Below, piece by piece: positions 24,955-33,596 of a stretch of DNA of 64,000 nt (its first letter is position 1; every line of letters begins with the position of its first letter). A program made the position numbers and the translations under genes. Origin of the DNA: Microbacterium helvum (GTDB lineage: Bacteria; Actinomycetota; Actinomycetes; Actinomycetales; Microbacteriaceae); contig NZ_JACXZS010000016.1 of NCBI RefSeq assembly GCF_014779795.1, forward strand, positions 23,863 to 87,862. The letters run 5' to 3'. The notes beneath the pieces were generated by a model, which was not told the DNA's origin, ran no database searches, and was given only the letters and a program-made list of their open reading frames with translations.

Positions 24955-26478
24955 TCAGCGCGGGCTGCGGTCGCGCGAGCGGCGCGGCGTGAACCGGCGG
25001 CGACGGCGCGGGGCCGTGGGACTGGCCGTCTGCGCGGCGGTCGGCAGGACGATCGGGGCCGTGACGACGGCATCCACCACCATCGAGCCGTCGGTCGGTC
25101 CGACGATGGGGATCGGCGTCGTCGGGGTGGCGACGGCAGGGGTGATCGGCTCGAGCGCGAGCTTGCGGTGGGCGGCGATGTACGCCGGGATGAGCACGAC
25201 GACGGCGCCGAGCCACGCGAGCGGGTTGCTCGCCGCGACGCCGATGAAGCCGAAGACCGCGCCGAGCACGACCGCGGCGGCCACGCGCATGACGAGCTCG
25301 ATCACGCCGGTGACGGTCGGGATGAGCGTGTGGCCGAGGCCCTGCAGGGCGCCGCGCAGCACGAACAGCACCGCGAGGATCCAGTACGTCGCGCCGTTGA
25401 TCGCCAGCATCTGGGCGGCAAGACCGACGACCTCGGTCGCGGCGTCGCCGACGAACAGCTGCACGAGGTGCGCGCCGAACGCGATGAGCAGCGCGCCGAG
25501 CACGACGGCCGCGGCCAGCGAGATCCAGGTCGCCTGCGTCACGCCCTTGCGGATGCGGTCGGGGCGGCCGCCGCCGTGGTTCTGCGCGACGAACATCGAC
25601 ACCGCCAGGCCGAGCGACTGCAGCAGGGCGACTGCCAGACCGTCCACGCGCGAGGCTGCCGTGTAGGCGGCGACGGCGTCGGCACCCAGTTCGTTCAGCG
25701 CGACCTGCACCGACAGCGTGCCGATCGCGATGATCGAGGCCTGGAACCCCATCGGCAGGCCGAGCCGCAGGTGCTCGCCGAGGTCGGCGCGGCTGACCTT
25801 CCAGTCCTCGCGACGCAGGTGCAGCACCGGCACGCGACGCCGCACGAACTCGAGGCACAGCAGCACCGAGATCGCCTGCGAGACGACCGTGGCAAGCGCC
25901 GCACCGCCCACGCCCCAGCCGAACGTGCCCACCATGAGGATGACCAGCACGACGTTGAGCCCGCACGCGAGAGTCAGGAAGACCAGCGGCGTGCGCGAAT
26001 CGCCGATCGCGCGGATGATCGCCGACAGGTAGTTGAAGAACATCATCGCGCCGGCGCCGAGGAAGCTGATCTGCGCGAACACGATCGCGTCGTCCATGAG
26101 CTCGGCCGGCGTCTGCAGCAGCGCCAGCAGCGGACCGGCCAGCAGCGGCGCACCGACCGTGAGCACGACGGTGCAGATGCCGGTGAGGATGGTGCCCGCG
26201 GCCACCGATCGCCTGACCCCCGCGTAGTCGCGCGCGCCGAACGCCTGCGCAGTGGGGATCGCGAAGCCCGAGGTCAGGCCCCATGCGAAGCCGAGCAGCA
26301 GGAACAGCATGCTTCCGGTCGCGCCGACCGCGGCCAGCGCGTCGACGCCGAGATGGCGCCCGACGACGATCGCGTCGACGAACTGGTACAGCTGCTGCAC
26401 GACGTTGCCGATCAGCAGCGGCACGGCGAACAGGACGATGACGCGCCAGGGGCGGCCCGTCGTCAGGGCGGTGGACAT
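24955..26478 (-). CDS. MATE-family multidrug/cation antiporter
   Basis: 507 aa with twelve predicted helices in two homologous halves and a Pro/Ala/basic tail of about 60 residues. The N-terminal half has RPWRVIVLFAVPLLIGNVVQQLYQFVDAIVVGRHLG, the second half the matching QSLGLAVSMFVAQNHGGGRPD. Its subgroup is DinF/NorM-like, exporting drugs or metabolites with Na+ or H+. No ribosome site is obvious before ATG 26478. A LacI-type palindrome lies 65 bases upstream. Confidence 0.92.
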   Translation of the reverse strand: MSTALTTGRPWRVIVLFAVPLLIGNVVQQLYQFVDAIVVGRHLGVDALAAVGATGSMLFLLLGFAWGLTSGFAIPTAQAFGARDYAGVRRSVAAGTILTGICTVVLTVGAPLLAGPLLALLQTPAELMDDAIVFAQISFLGAGAMMFFNYLSAIIRAIGDSRTPLVFLTLACGLNVVLVILMVGTFGWGVGGAALATVVSQAISVLLCLEFVRRRVPVLHLRREDWKVSRADLGEHLRLGLPMGFQASIIAIGTLSVQVALNELGADAVAAYTAASRVDGLAVALLQSLGLAVSMFVAQNHGGGRPDRIRKGVTQATWISLAAAVVLGALLIAFGAHLVQLFVGDAATEVVGLAAQMLAINGATYWILAVLFVLRGALQGLGHTLIPTVTGVIELVMRVAAAVVLGAVFGFIGVAASNPLAWLGAVVVLIPAYIAAHRKLALEPITPAVATPTTPIPIVGPTDGSMVVDAVVTAPIVLPTAAQTASPTAPRRRRRFTPRRSRDRSPR

Positions 26479-26542
26479 GAGGCGGACTCTCGGGAGAGAA
26501 GGCGAAGACGGAGGGCCGGAAAACGGCTGCCGATCATCCTAT

Positions 26543-26556
26543 CGAATCGATTCGGC
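26543..26556. promoter_or_regulatory. LacI-type palindrome upstream of MATE gene
   Basis: TCGAATCGATTCGG contains the perfect 12-bp palindrome CGAATCGATTCG (26544-26555) centred on CG, the form of LacI/GalR-family sites. It lies between the divergent MATE and cyclase-like genes. No LacI gene is in the window. Confidence 0.35.
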
Positions 26557-26657
26557 CTTGTCTGGACGAATCTTGAGCCTTGCGCAAAACCGAGGCGGAG
26601 GGATGCCGGCGGTTCCCGCCTTCGTCGACCCGGGTTCCGCGTGTCCGAGGGGCGGCG

Positions 26658-26663
26658 TAGCGT
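26658..26663 (+). promoter_or_regulatory. -10 box TAGCGT, leaderless start of cyclase-like gene
   Basis: TAGCGT ends seven bases before ATG 26671, with no Shine-Dalgarno sequence between. Confidence 0.55.
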
Positions 26664-26670
26664 GCCGCGC

Positions 26671-27645
26671 ATGGCTGTGGAACCACAGGTGCTGGACTGG
26701 CTGCTCGACTCGGACCCGGCGCTGCGCTGGCAGGTCGAGCGCGATCTCGCCGGCGCCCCGCCCGAGGTGTGGCAGGCGACCCGCGCGCGCGTCGCCCACG
26801 AGGGGTTCGGGGCCGCGCTGCTCGCGAAGCAGGATCCCGACGGGCAGTGGGCCGGGGGCGCCTTCTTTCCCGCGGGCTTCTTCGACAGTCCCGAGAAGGA
26901 CGAGCCGGGCCAGCCGTGGGTGGCCACCACCTGGTCGCTGCGCGACCTGCGCGAGTGGGGCGTCGACGCCGCCGCACTCGGCGACACCGCCGCGCGCATC
27001 GACGCGAACAGCCGGTGGGAGTACGACGATCTGCCCTACTGGGGCGGCGAGGTCGACGTGTGCATCAACTCGTACACGCTCGCGAGCGGCGCGTGGCTGG
27101 GGGCGGACGTGTCGCGCCTCGTGGAGTGGTTCCCGGCCCACCGCCTGGCCGACGGCGGATGGAACTGCGAGGCCGAAGAGGGCGACTCGGTGCGCTCGTC
27201 GTTCCACTCGACGCTCAACGCGGCGCGCGGCATCCTCGCGTACGAGCGGATCACCGGCGACACCCGCATGCGCGAGGCCCGTCACGGCGGCGAGGAGTAC
27301 CTGCTGTCGCGACGGCTCATGTTCCGCGCGACCACCGGCGAGATCGTGGGCGACTTCGTGGACCGGTTCGTGTACCCGAACCGCCACCGCTACAGCGCGC
27401 TGTACGCGCTCGACCACTTCCGCGAGGTCTCACTCGTCGAGGGGACTCCGCCCGATCCGCGCTTGGCCGAGGCCGTCGAGGTCGTCCGCGAAGCCCGGCA
27501 GCCGGACGGCACCTGGCTGCAGACCACGCCCTTGCCTGGCCGCACGTGGTTCGACGTCGACGTGGGCGAGGGTGAGGCATCCCGCTGGCTCAGCCTGTTC
27601 GGCACGCGCGTGCTGGAGTGGTGGGATGCCGCCTCTGGTCGTTGA
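26671..27645 (+). CDS. squalene cyclase/prenyltransferase-like alpha-toroid protein
   Basis: 324 aa. Repeated helical units with QDPDGQWAGG, ADGGWNCE and QPDGTWLQ, each like the QW/terpenoid-cyclase toroid repeats, point to an alpha6-alpha6 barrel protein. The catalytic DxDD acid of squalene-hopene cyclase is not visible, so cyclase activity is doubtful; many short bacterial members are of unknown role. The start ATG 26671 is supported by a leaderless -10 box. The stop codon at 27643 is part of a REP-like element. Confidence 0.75.
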   Translation: MAVEPQVLDWLLDSDPALRWQVERDLAGAPPEVWQATRARVAHEGFGAALLAKQDPDGQWAGGAFFPAGFFDSPEKDEPGQPWVATTWSLRDLREWGVDAAALGDTAARIDANSRWEYDDLPYWGGEVDVCINSYTLASGAWLGADVSRLVEWFPAHRLADGGWNCEAEEGDSVRSSFHSTLNAARGILAYERITGDTRMREARHGGEEYLLSRRLMFRATTGEIVGDFVDRFVYPNRHRYSALYALDHFREVSLVEGTPPDPRLAEAVEVVREARQPDGTWLQTTPLPGRTWFDVDVGEGEASRWLSLFGTRVLEWWDAASGR

Positions 27646-27691
27646 GACCCCTGGTCGCCCCGCGAAGCGAGGAACGAGCGCAGACGAAACG
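27635..27691. repeat. REP-like element pair (type I fragment and type II copy)
   Basis: CTGGTCGTTGAG (27635-27646) equals the first 12 bases of the type I repeat at 41310 and supplies the TGA of the cyclase-like gene. Bases 27651-27691 match, with about four differences, the reverse complement of the type II copy at 41408-41448 (CTGGTCGCCCCGCG... to ...AGACGAAACG). Confidence 0.7.
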
Positions 27692-27729
27692 CCCCGGCCG
27701 CGCGAGCAGCCTCGGCCGCGCCGACGGAC

Positions 27730-28371
27730 TCAGCGCCCGCCGCGAGCCGACGTGAGAGTCCCGGCGCGCAGGCCCAGCGTCCACTCGGCGGTCTCGGCCA
27801 CGAAGTCCCGATACGCGGCCCCGCCGTCGTCGCGCGTGTTGTTGACGTAGGCGCTCTGGCCGTCGACCGCCATCAGGATCCGCACGCCGGCGCGGATCGC
27901 GTCGTCGACCGTGAAGACACCGGCCGCCACACCGTCCTCGATGAGCGCGCCGATGCCCGCGTCGTTGCGCTCCTCCTGCTCGATGACGGCGGCGTCGAGC
28001 ACAGGGCTGAAACGCGACAGATGCCGCGCGTTCAGCCACAGGCGCGACAGATCGCGCGACTCGTCGCCGCCGATCACTTCGACGAACCGCCGGAGGCGTG
28101 ACAGCGGGTCCCCCTCGACGGGGAACAGCTGCGCCCGCTCGCCGGCGGCGGCGCGGGCGAACGCCGCGGCCACGAGATCCTCAGCGGCGGGGAAGTAGTG
28201 CGTGATGAGCCCGGGGCGCACCCCGAGCCGGTCTGCGACCGCGCGCAGGGTGACGCGCTCGAGCCCCTCGGCGAGTGCGATGGCCGCGGCGGCGCTCAGG
28301 ATCTCTTCACGCCGTTCCTCGGGGCGCTTGCGAATCCGGCGCTCCCCGCCACTTGACACCATGCCGCTCAT
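27730..28371 (-). CDS. TetR-family repressor
   Basis: 213 aa. The HTH is in residues about 20-65 (ILSAAAAIALAEGLERVTLRAVADRLGVRPGLITHYF); the remainder is the helical ligand domain. The start could be 28371 or an in-frame ATG at 28362. Twin 22-bp operators begin two bases before the start codon, and the NCS1 permease-amidohydrolase operon faces away on the other side, so this is very likely its repressor with the imported compound or its product as inducer. Family and ligand-domain type resemble regulators of purine or amide catabolism, but the ligand is unknown. Confidence 0.9.
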   Translation of the reverse strand: MSGMVSSGGERRIRKRPEERREEILSAAAAIALAEGLERVTLRAVADRLGVRPGLITHYFPAAEDLVAAAFARAAAGERAQLFPVEGDPLSRLRRFVEVIGGDESRDLSRLWLNARHLSRFSPVLDAAVIEQEERNDAGIGALIEDGVAAGVFTVDDAIRAGVRILMAVDGQSAYVNNTRDDGGAAYRDFVAETAEWTLGLRAGTLTSARGGR

Positions 28372-28372
28372 G

Positions 28373-28417
28373 CTATTGGATGTGTGACCAATAGTCTATT
28401 GTTCACACGGCCAATAG
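28373..28417. promoter_or_regulatory. twin 22-bp TetR operators in divergent promoter
   Basis: Box 1 (28373-28394) reads CTATTGG-N8-CCAATAG; box 2 (28396-28417) reads CTATTG-N9-CCAATAG and resembles box 1 inverted, sharing TCACAC in its spacer. One base separates them. They are A/T-rich islands in GC-rich DNA and lie between the TetR and permease genes. Confidence 0.75.
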
Positions 28418-28499
28418 CCACAGCATCCCGAACCATCCACACGCAGCAACGAAGCCGCCGGCGAAGACGACGACGTCCTGCCGTCCCGAGAGGAACCCC

Positions 28500-29948
28500 G
28501 TGTCATCAGAAGCGCAGACCACCAGGACACCGCCGTCGGCGGGCGAGGGATTCGTGGATGCCGCCACCCAGCCCGAGACCCGCGGCATCGAACTCATCGG
28601 GGCCGGCGAGCGCCACGGCCGCGCTCGCGACCTGTTCTTCGTCTGGGCGGCCCCGAGCGTCAGCATCCTGAACTTCACCGTCGGCGCGACGCTCGTGCTG
28701 CTGGGGCTGGAGCTCTGGCAGGCGATCCTCGTCGTGCTCGCCGGTTCGGCGATGTGGGTCTTTCCCGGCATCATCGCGATCAGCGGTCCCGCGGCCGGCA
28801 CCTCGGGCTCCGTCATCACCCGCGCCATCTACGGCATCATCGGCAACAAGCCGGTCGTCGCGTTCACCGGCTGGCTGATCGGCGCGGTGTTCCTGGCGCT
28901 CAACTGGCTGGCCTCGTCGTTCCTCGGCGCCGACATGCTCGCCGGCATGGGGCTCAGCGATCCCGTGGTGGTGCCGATCGTCGTGACCCTCGTCATCTCG
29001 GCGCTCACCGTGCTCGTCGCCGTCTACGGCCACGCGCTCATCCTGCGCATCTACTCGTGGCTGGCGATCGTGCTCGCGGTGATCTTCGTGACGGTGACGG
29101 CGTTCATCCTGCCGCAGGTGGACTGGGCCTATCAGGCCGCCGAGCCGCTGGCGGGAGTGCCGCTGTGGTCGGCGATCACCATCGGCTTCACGCTCATCGC
29201 CTCGGGTCCCATCTCGTACATCAACAGCCCCGACATCGCGCGCTACCTGCCGCGCTCGACGAAGCCGTCGCACATCATCGCCGCGACCGCGCTCGGCGGG
29301 GCGCTGCCCGGCGCGGTCTTCACGATCGTCGGCGTGCTGCTCGCGACCGTCGTGATGGGCGGCATGGACGCCGGCATCGAGTCCGCGCTGCTCGGCATCC
29401 TTCCCGCCTGGCTCGGACCCGTGTTCGTCATCGGCGTCATCGTGAACACCGTCGCCCTCAACGGCATGACGACCTACACGTCGAGCATGGCGCTGCAGGC
29501 GATCGGCCTGCCGCTGCGCCGCATCCCCGCCGCCATCATCGTCGGCGTGATCGGCACCGCGCTCACGATCTACCTGGTGCTGTCGACGAGCCTCCTCGAT
29601 GCCGTCAACCTGATGCTGCAGTTCCTCGTGATCGTGTCGGCCCCCACCATGGCGGTGTTCGTCACCGACGTGGTGATGCGCCGCAACCGCTACGACGGCG
29701 CCGAGCTGTTCGACGAGGAGCGCGGCGGACGGTTCTGGTACAGCAGCGGCTGGAGCATCCCGGGCGTCGTGGCCGTCCTCGTCGGCGGTGTCGCGACGGC
29801 GCTGTGCCTGTCGACCACGGTCTGGACGGGCCCGATCTCGGAGGCGCTCGGCTACGTCGACCTGTCGGTTCCGGTCGGCATGCTGGTGTCGGTCATCCTT
29901 TACGCCGCGCTGCTGCGCACCCCGCTCGGAAAGGCAGGTCGCCCGTGA
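28500..29948 (+). CDS. NCS1-family purine/cytosine permease
   Basis: 482 aa with twelve membrane helices. NFTVGATLVLLGLELWQAILVV and GPAAGTSGSVITRAIYG in helix 1-3 correspond to the NCS1 (CodB/PucI-like) substrate core. It imports a nucleobase-like or hydantoin-like compound with a cation. GAGAGGAA precedes GTG 28500. The stop overlaps the start of the amidohydrolase gene by four bases, making a transport-plus-hydrolysis operon under the divergent TetR. Confidence 0.88.
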   Translation: MSSEAQTTRTPPSAGEGFVDAATQPETRGIELIGAGERHGRARDLFFVWAAPSVSILNFTVGATLVLLGLELWQAILVVLAGSAMWVFPGIIAISGPAAGTSGSVITRAIYGIIGNKPVVAFTGWLIGAVFLALNWLASSFLGADMLAGMGLSDPVVVPIVVTLVISALTVLVAVYGHALILRIYSWLAIVLAVIFVTVTAFILPQVDWAYQAAEPLAGVPLWSAITIGFTLIASGPISYINSPDIARYLPRSTKPSHIIAATALGGALPGAVFTIVGVLLATVVMGGMDAGIESALLGILPAWLGPVFVIGVIVNTVALNGMTTYTSSMALQAIGLPLRRIPAAIIVGVIGTALTIYLVLSTSLLDAVNLMLQFLVIVSAPTMAVFVTDVVMRRNRYDGAELFDEERGGRFWYSSGWSIPGVVAVLVGGVATALCLSTTVWTGPISEALGYVDLSVPVGMLVSVILYAALLRTPLGKAGRP

Positions 29949-31552
29949 CCACCATGCTCTATGCGAACGCCCACGTCTTCACCGCCGACGCCCGCCGGTG
30001 GGCGACCGCGCTCGTCGTGCGCGACGGCCGCGTCGCGTACGTCGGCGACGACGCGACGGCCCGACGGATCGCGGGTCAGGATGCCGCCGAGACCGATCTG
30101 CGCGGCGCCACGGTGCTGCCCGGGTTCGTCGACGGCCACGCGCATATCGTCGGCACCGGCGAGGCCGCCGGACAGGTGGACCTGTGGGGCGCGGACTCGC
30201 TCGACGAGATCCAGCGCCGGATCGGCGCGTTCGCCGAGGCGCACCCCGAAGCACCGCGCATCCGCGCGCAGGGCTGGCAGCACGCCGCCGTCGGCGGCCG
30301 GCCGACGCGCGAGATGCTCGACGCCGTCGTCGCCGACCGCCCGGTGTACGCGGATGCGTACGACTTCCACTCGATCTGGCTGAACACGGCGGCCCTCGCC
30401 GAGACCGGCATCGACGACGCCACCGCCGACCCGGCGGGCGGCATGGTGCACCGAGACGCCGGCGGTCACGCGACCGGACTCGTCGACGAGACCGCGATGC
30501 ACCTGCTGGTGCAGCCGGTGCTCGCCGGGTTCACGACCGACGACGACCGCGACGCGGCGCTGATCGCCGCGTTGCGCGGCTACGCCGAGACGGGCGTGAC
30601 GGCGGCGACCGACATGGGTCTCGACGAGGCCGATCTCGCGGCCATGGTGCGCGCCGAGCGAGCGGGCGTGCTGACCGCGCACATCGCGGGGCACTGGCGC
30701 GTGCAGCCCACCGACGATCTCGCGCAGAACGAGGCCCAGGTCGCGCGGGCCGTCGAGCTCGCCGCGACGCACACCTCGGAGTGGCTGCGGGTCGTCGGCA
30801 TCAAGGTCATGATCGACGGCACAGTCGACGGCTGCACCGCGGCGGTCGGTCACCCGTACTCGGACGGCAGCGACCCCGACCCGGTGTGGAGCCTCGACGA
30901 GCTCGCCCCCGTCGTCGCCGCGGCCGACGCCGCCGGCCTGCAGGTGGCCATGCACGCGATCGGCGACGAGGCGGTGCGGATCGCGATCTCGGCCGTCGAG
31001 CACGCGATCGCGGCCAACGGACCGCGCGAGCGCCGCCACCGCATCGAGCACCTCGAGGTCGTGGAGCGGGCCGACATCGACCGCCTGGCCGCGCTCGGCA
31101 TCACCGCGAGCATGCAGCCCGTGCACGCCGATCCGGCGATCCAGCAGAACTGGAGAGCGATGCTCGGCGACGAGCGCGTGGACCGCGGCTTCCCGTGGCC
31201 CGAGATGACCGATGCCGGCGCTCCGCTCGTGTTCGGCACGGACTCGCCGACGTCGCCGTACCCACCGCTGCCGAACATGTTCATCGCGGCGACGCGGCGT
31301 TCGGCGCTCGACCCGTCACTGCCCGCGAACGTCCCCGCGTACGCCCTGCCGCTCCTGACCGCGATCGAGCACGCGACGCGCGACGCCGCCTGGGCTTCCC
31401 ACGGCGAGCATGCCTACGGGCGTATCGCCGCAGGCCTCAGCGCCGACTTCATCGTGCTCGATCGCGACATCTTCGCCGCGGCGCCCGACGAGCTGCTCGA
31501 GACCCGGGTCGTGCGCACGGTGGTGGCGGGCCGGACCGTGCACGAGGCCTGA
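29945..31552 (+). CDS. YtcJ-like metal-dependent amidohydrolase
   Basis: 535 aa from GTG 29945 (GTGA overlap with the permease). LPGFVDGHAHI gives the HxH metal motif; a TIM barrel follows, with HRIEHLE and FGTDSP (late Asp). The flanking beta-sandwich is formed by N- and C-terminal strands. The group III/YtcJ-like branch hydrolyses N-formyl or N-acyl amides and cyclic ureides. Joined to an NCS1 permease, the likely substrate is an N-containing heterocycle or formamide, but this is inference. Confidence 0.88.
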   Translation: MTTMLYANAHVFTADARRWATALVVRDGRVAYVGDDATARRIAGQDAAETDLRGATVLPGFVDGHAHIVGTGEAAGQVDLWGADSLDEIQRRIGAFAEAHPEAPRIRAQGWQHAAVGGRPTREMLDAVVADRPVYADAYDFHSIWLNTAALAETGIDDATADPAGGMVHRDAGGHATGLVDETAMHLLVQPVLAGFTTDDDRDAALIAALRGYAETGVTAATDMGLDEADLAAMVRAERAGVLTAHIAGHWRVQPTDDLAQNEAQVARAVELAATHTSEWLRVVGIKVMIDGTVDGCTAAVGHPYSDGSDPDPVWSLDELAPVVAAADAAGLQVAMHAIGDEAVRIAISAVEHAIAANGPRERRHRIEHLEVVERADIDRLAALGITASMQPVHADPAIQQNWRAMLGDERVDRGFPWPEMTDAGAPLVFGTDSPTSPYPPLPNMFIAATRRSALDPSLPANVPAYALPLLTAIEHATRDAAWASHGEHAYGRIAAGLSADFIVLDRDIFAAAPDELLETRVVRTVVAGRTVHEA

Positions 31553-31606
31553 CGCGGCGACCTCGAAGAGGGTGGTCCCCACGCCCTCCCCGGTGGCGCG
31601 CGAGGG

Positions 31607-32626
31607 TCACAGCGTGAGCAGCACCTTGGTGGCGCGCCGCTCGTCCATCGCACGGTAGCCCTCGGCCGCCTCTTCGAGCGGCAGCGTCAGGTCGAAGACG
31701 ACGCCCGGGTCGATCTCGCGGTCCCAGATGAGCCGGATGAGCTCCGGGAGGAAGCGCCGCACCGGCGCCGGTCCGCCATGCAGGTGCACGCCCGAGAAGA
31801 ACAGCTCCATGCCGTCGAGGGTGACGCCGTGCGCGACGCCGACGTACCCGATGTGGCCGCCGGGCCGGGTGGCGCGGATGGCCTGCTCCATCGACTCCTG
31901 CGTGCCGACGGCCTCGATGACCGAGTGCGCCCCGAGCCCGTTGGTGAGCTCCTTGATGCGCGCCACGCCGGCGTCGCCGCGCTCCTCGACGATGTCGGTC
32001 GCGCCGAACCGCCGCGCGAGCGCCTGGCGGTCGGCATGCCGGCTCATGGCGATGATGCGTTCGGCGCCCAGCTGCTTGGCCGCCAGCATCCCGAGCAGTC
32101 CGACCGCGCCGTCGCCCACCACGGCGACGGTCTTGCCGGGCCCGGCCTCTGCGGCGACGGCGGCGAACCAGCCCGTGCCGAGCACGTCCGAGGCCGCCAG
32201 CAGGGCGGGGATCAGGTCCGGCGAGGGCTGGCCCGGCGTGGCCACGAGAGTGCCGTCGGCGAGCGGGATGCGGGCGTACTCGGCCTGCGTGCCGATCGAC
32301 CCCATCATCACGTTGTGCACGCAGCGCGACTGATAGCCGGCCTGGCAGATCTCGCACGTGTTGTCGGACGCGACGAACGAGCCGACCACGAAGTCGCCGA
32401 CCTCGACGTTCTTCACGTCGGCCCCGACCTCGGCGACGACGCCGACGTATTCGTGACCCATCGGCGTGTGGTCGACGTGCTCGATGCCGCGGTAGGGCCA
32501 CAGGTCCGATCCGCAGATGCAGGTCGCCGTCAGGCGGATGACGGCGTCGGTCGGCTCGATGATCGCCGGCTGGTCACGGTCTTCGACCCGGACGTCGCCG
32601 GGCGCGTGCATGATGACTGCGCGCAT
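31607..32626 (-). CDS. zinc-dependent alcohol dehydrogenase family protein
   Basis: 339 aa. Catalytic zinc ligands are Cys-Gly-Ser-Asp (TCICGSDLWPY), GHEYVG and the later region. NTCEICQAGYQSRCV is close to the structural-zinc segment but has fewer Cys than the classical CxxCxxCx7C pattern. The Rossmann fold has GDGAVGLLG. It oxidises or reduces an alcohol/aldehyde with NAD(P). AAGGAG lies six bases before ATG 32626. The MFS gene ends 12 bases upstream, so the two are one operon divergent from the XRE regulator. Confidence 0.9.
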   Translation of the reverse strand: MRAVIMHAPGDVRVEDRDQPAIIEPTDAVIRLTATCICGSDLWPYRGIEHVDHTPMGHEYVGVVAEVGADVKNVEVGDFVVGSFVASDNTCEICQAGYQSRCVHNVMMGSIGTQAEYARIPLADGTLVATPGQPSPDLIPALLAASDVLGTGWFAAVAAEAGPGKTVAVVGDGAVGLLGMLAAKQLGAERIIAMSRHADRQALARRFGATDIVEERGDAGVARIKELTNGLGAHSVIEAVGTQESMEQAIRATRPGGHIGYVGVAHGVTLDGMELFFSGVHLHGGPAPVRRFLPELIRLIWDREIDPGVVFDLTLPLEEAAEGYRAMDERRATKVLLTL

Positions 32627-32637
32627 GGGGTTCTCCT

Positions 32638-33495
32638 TCAGTGTGTGTTCTCGAGGATTCGGGGCTCGCCCGCGGGCATGGGCGGCGTGGCGCTCGTCCG
32701 TCGTGGCGCGACGACGAGGAGCGTGGCAAGGCCGGCGAGCACGGTCGCGGTCACGGTGACCAGACCGAGGGGCAGGATGCTGGCGGCCCCTGCCAGCCCG
32801 ACCAGCGGCGCCGAGACGGCGCCGAAGCCGAACCGCACGGTGCCCAGCAGCGACGAGGCCGTGCCGGCGATCTGCGGGTACCCGACGAGGGCGAGGGTGG
32901 TCGCGGGCGGCGAGGTGACGGCGACGCCGCCGGCGAGGGCGAACAGCGACACGATGATCACCCACAGCGGCATCGGGGCGAGGCCCGCCACCAGCAGCCC
33001 CGCCGATCCCAGACCGGTGAGCGCGACGCCCGCGGCGAGGGTGCCGCGCAGGCTCCAGAGTTCCGCGGTGCGCCCGGCGAGAAAGCCGAACAGCATGAAT
33101 CCCACGGAGTTCAGGCCGAAGGCCGCCGCGTACTGCAGCGGCGTCAGGCCGTAGATCTCCTGCAGCACGTAGGTCGCGCCGGCGAGGTAGGCGAACGTCG
33201 CCGCGTACATGAAGCCCTGGTTGAGCACCGCGCCGACGCCGATGACCAGGATGCCGCGCCGCCCGTAGCGGTCCGACAGGGGTCCCGCGACGAGCTGCCC
33301 CGCCGCGAGCCCGAGCAGGCACGCGGTGATGGTCAACTGCGCGACCGAGGTGGCGGCATCCAGTTCGCTCGTCAGCGCCGGAAGCGCCGGAAGGTACAGG
33401 TCCATCGAGATCGGCCCGAAGACCGTCAGCAGCAGGAGCAGGCTCGGCAGCAGTCCCCGGTGTGCGGCGACCGGGAGAGGTGCGGGGGAAGTCAT
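32638..33495 (-). CDS. Bcr/CflA-type MFS exporter with internal deletion
   Basis: 285 aa, against about 400 for the family. Helix 1 (FGPISMDLYLPALPALTSEL), helix 2 and the GPLSDRYGRRGILVIGVGAV motif A are normal. The text then jumps straight to NQGFMYAATFAYLAGATYVLQEIYGL, which in full-length members is helix 7. About 110-120 residues (helices 3-6) are missing, with the frame kept. Eight helices remain. It may be inactive or assemble differently. An assembly error is possible. It precedes and is cotranscribed with the alcohol dehydrogenase gene. Confidence 0.78.
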   Translation of the reverse strand: MTSPAPLPVAAHRGLLPSLLLLLTVFGPISMDLYLPALPALTSELDAATSVAQLTITACLLGLAAGQLVAGPLSDRYGRRGILVIGVGAVLNQGFMYAATFAYLAGATYVLQEIYGLTPLQYAAAFGLNSVGFMLFGFLAGRTAELWSLRGTLAAGVALTGLGSAGLLVAGLAPMPLWVIIVSLFALAGGVAVTSPPATTLALVGYPQIAGTASSLLGTVRFGFGAVSAPLVGLAGAASILPLGLVTVTATVLAGLATLLVVAPRRTSATPPMPAGEPRILENTH

Positions 33496-33533
33496 GTCTT
33501 CGATGCTCGCGGCGGCCGTACGATCGCGGGAGT

Positions 33534-33559
33534 CCCTGCCGGGACATGTACTGACAGGG
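33534..33559. promoter_or_regulatory. 26-bp palindromic operator candidate
   Basis: CCCTGCC and GACAGGG flank a perfect ACATGT centre (33544-33549), symmetric apart from three mismatched pairs. It lies between the divergent MFS/ADH operon and the XRE regulator, the natural place for the latter's site. Confidence 0.45.
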
Positions 33560-33584
33560 CACCCTTCGCGCGTTCGACGCGGCC

Positions 33585-33590
33585 TAACCT
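33585..33590 (+). promoter_or_regulatory. -10 box TAACCT, leaderless start of XRE regulator
   Basis: TAACCT ends six bases before ATG 33597, with no ribosome site. Confidence 0.5.
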
Positions 33591-33596
33591 GTCGGC

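Noticed and set aside
25168..27645. 825-residue open frame over the MATE and cyclase-like genes
   Set aside because: Only its last 324 codons (from 26671) encode a recognisable protein; the rest is antisense to the MATE gene.
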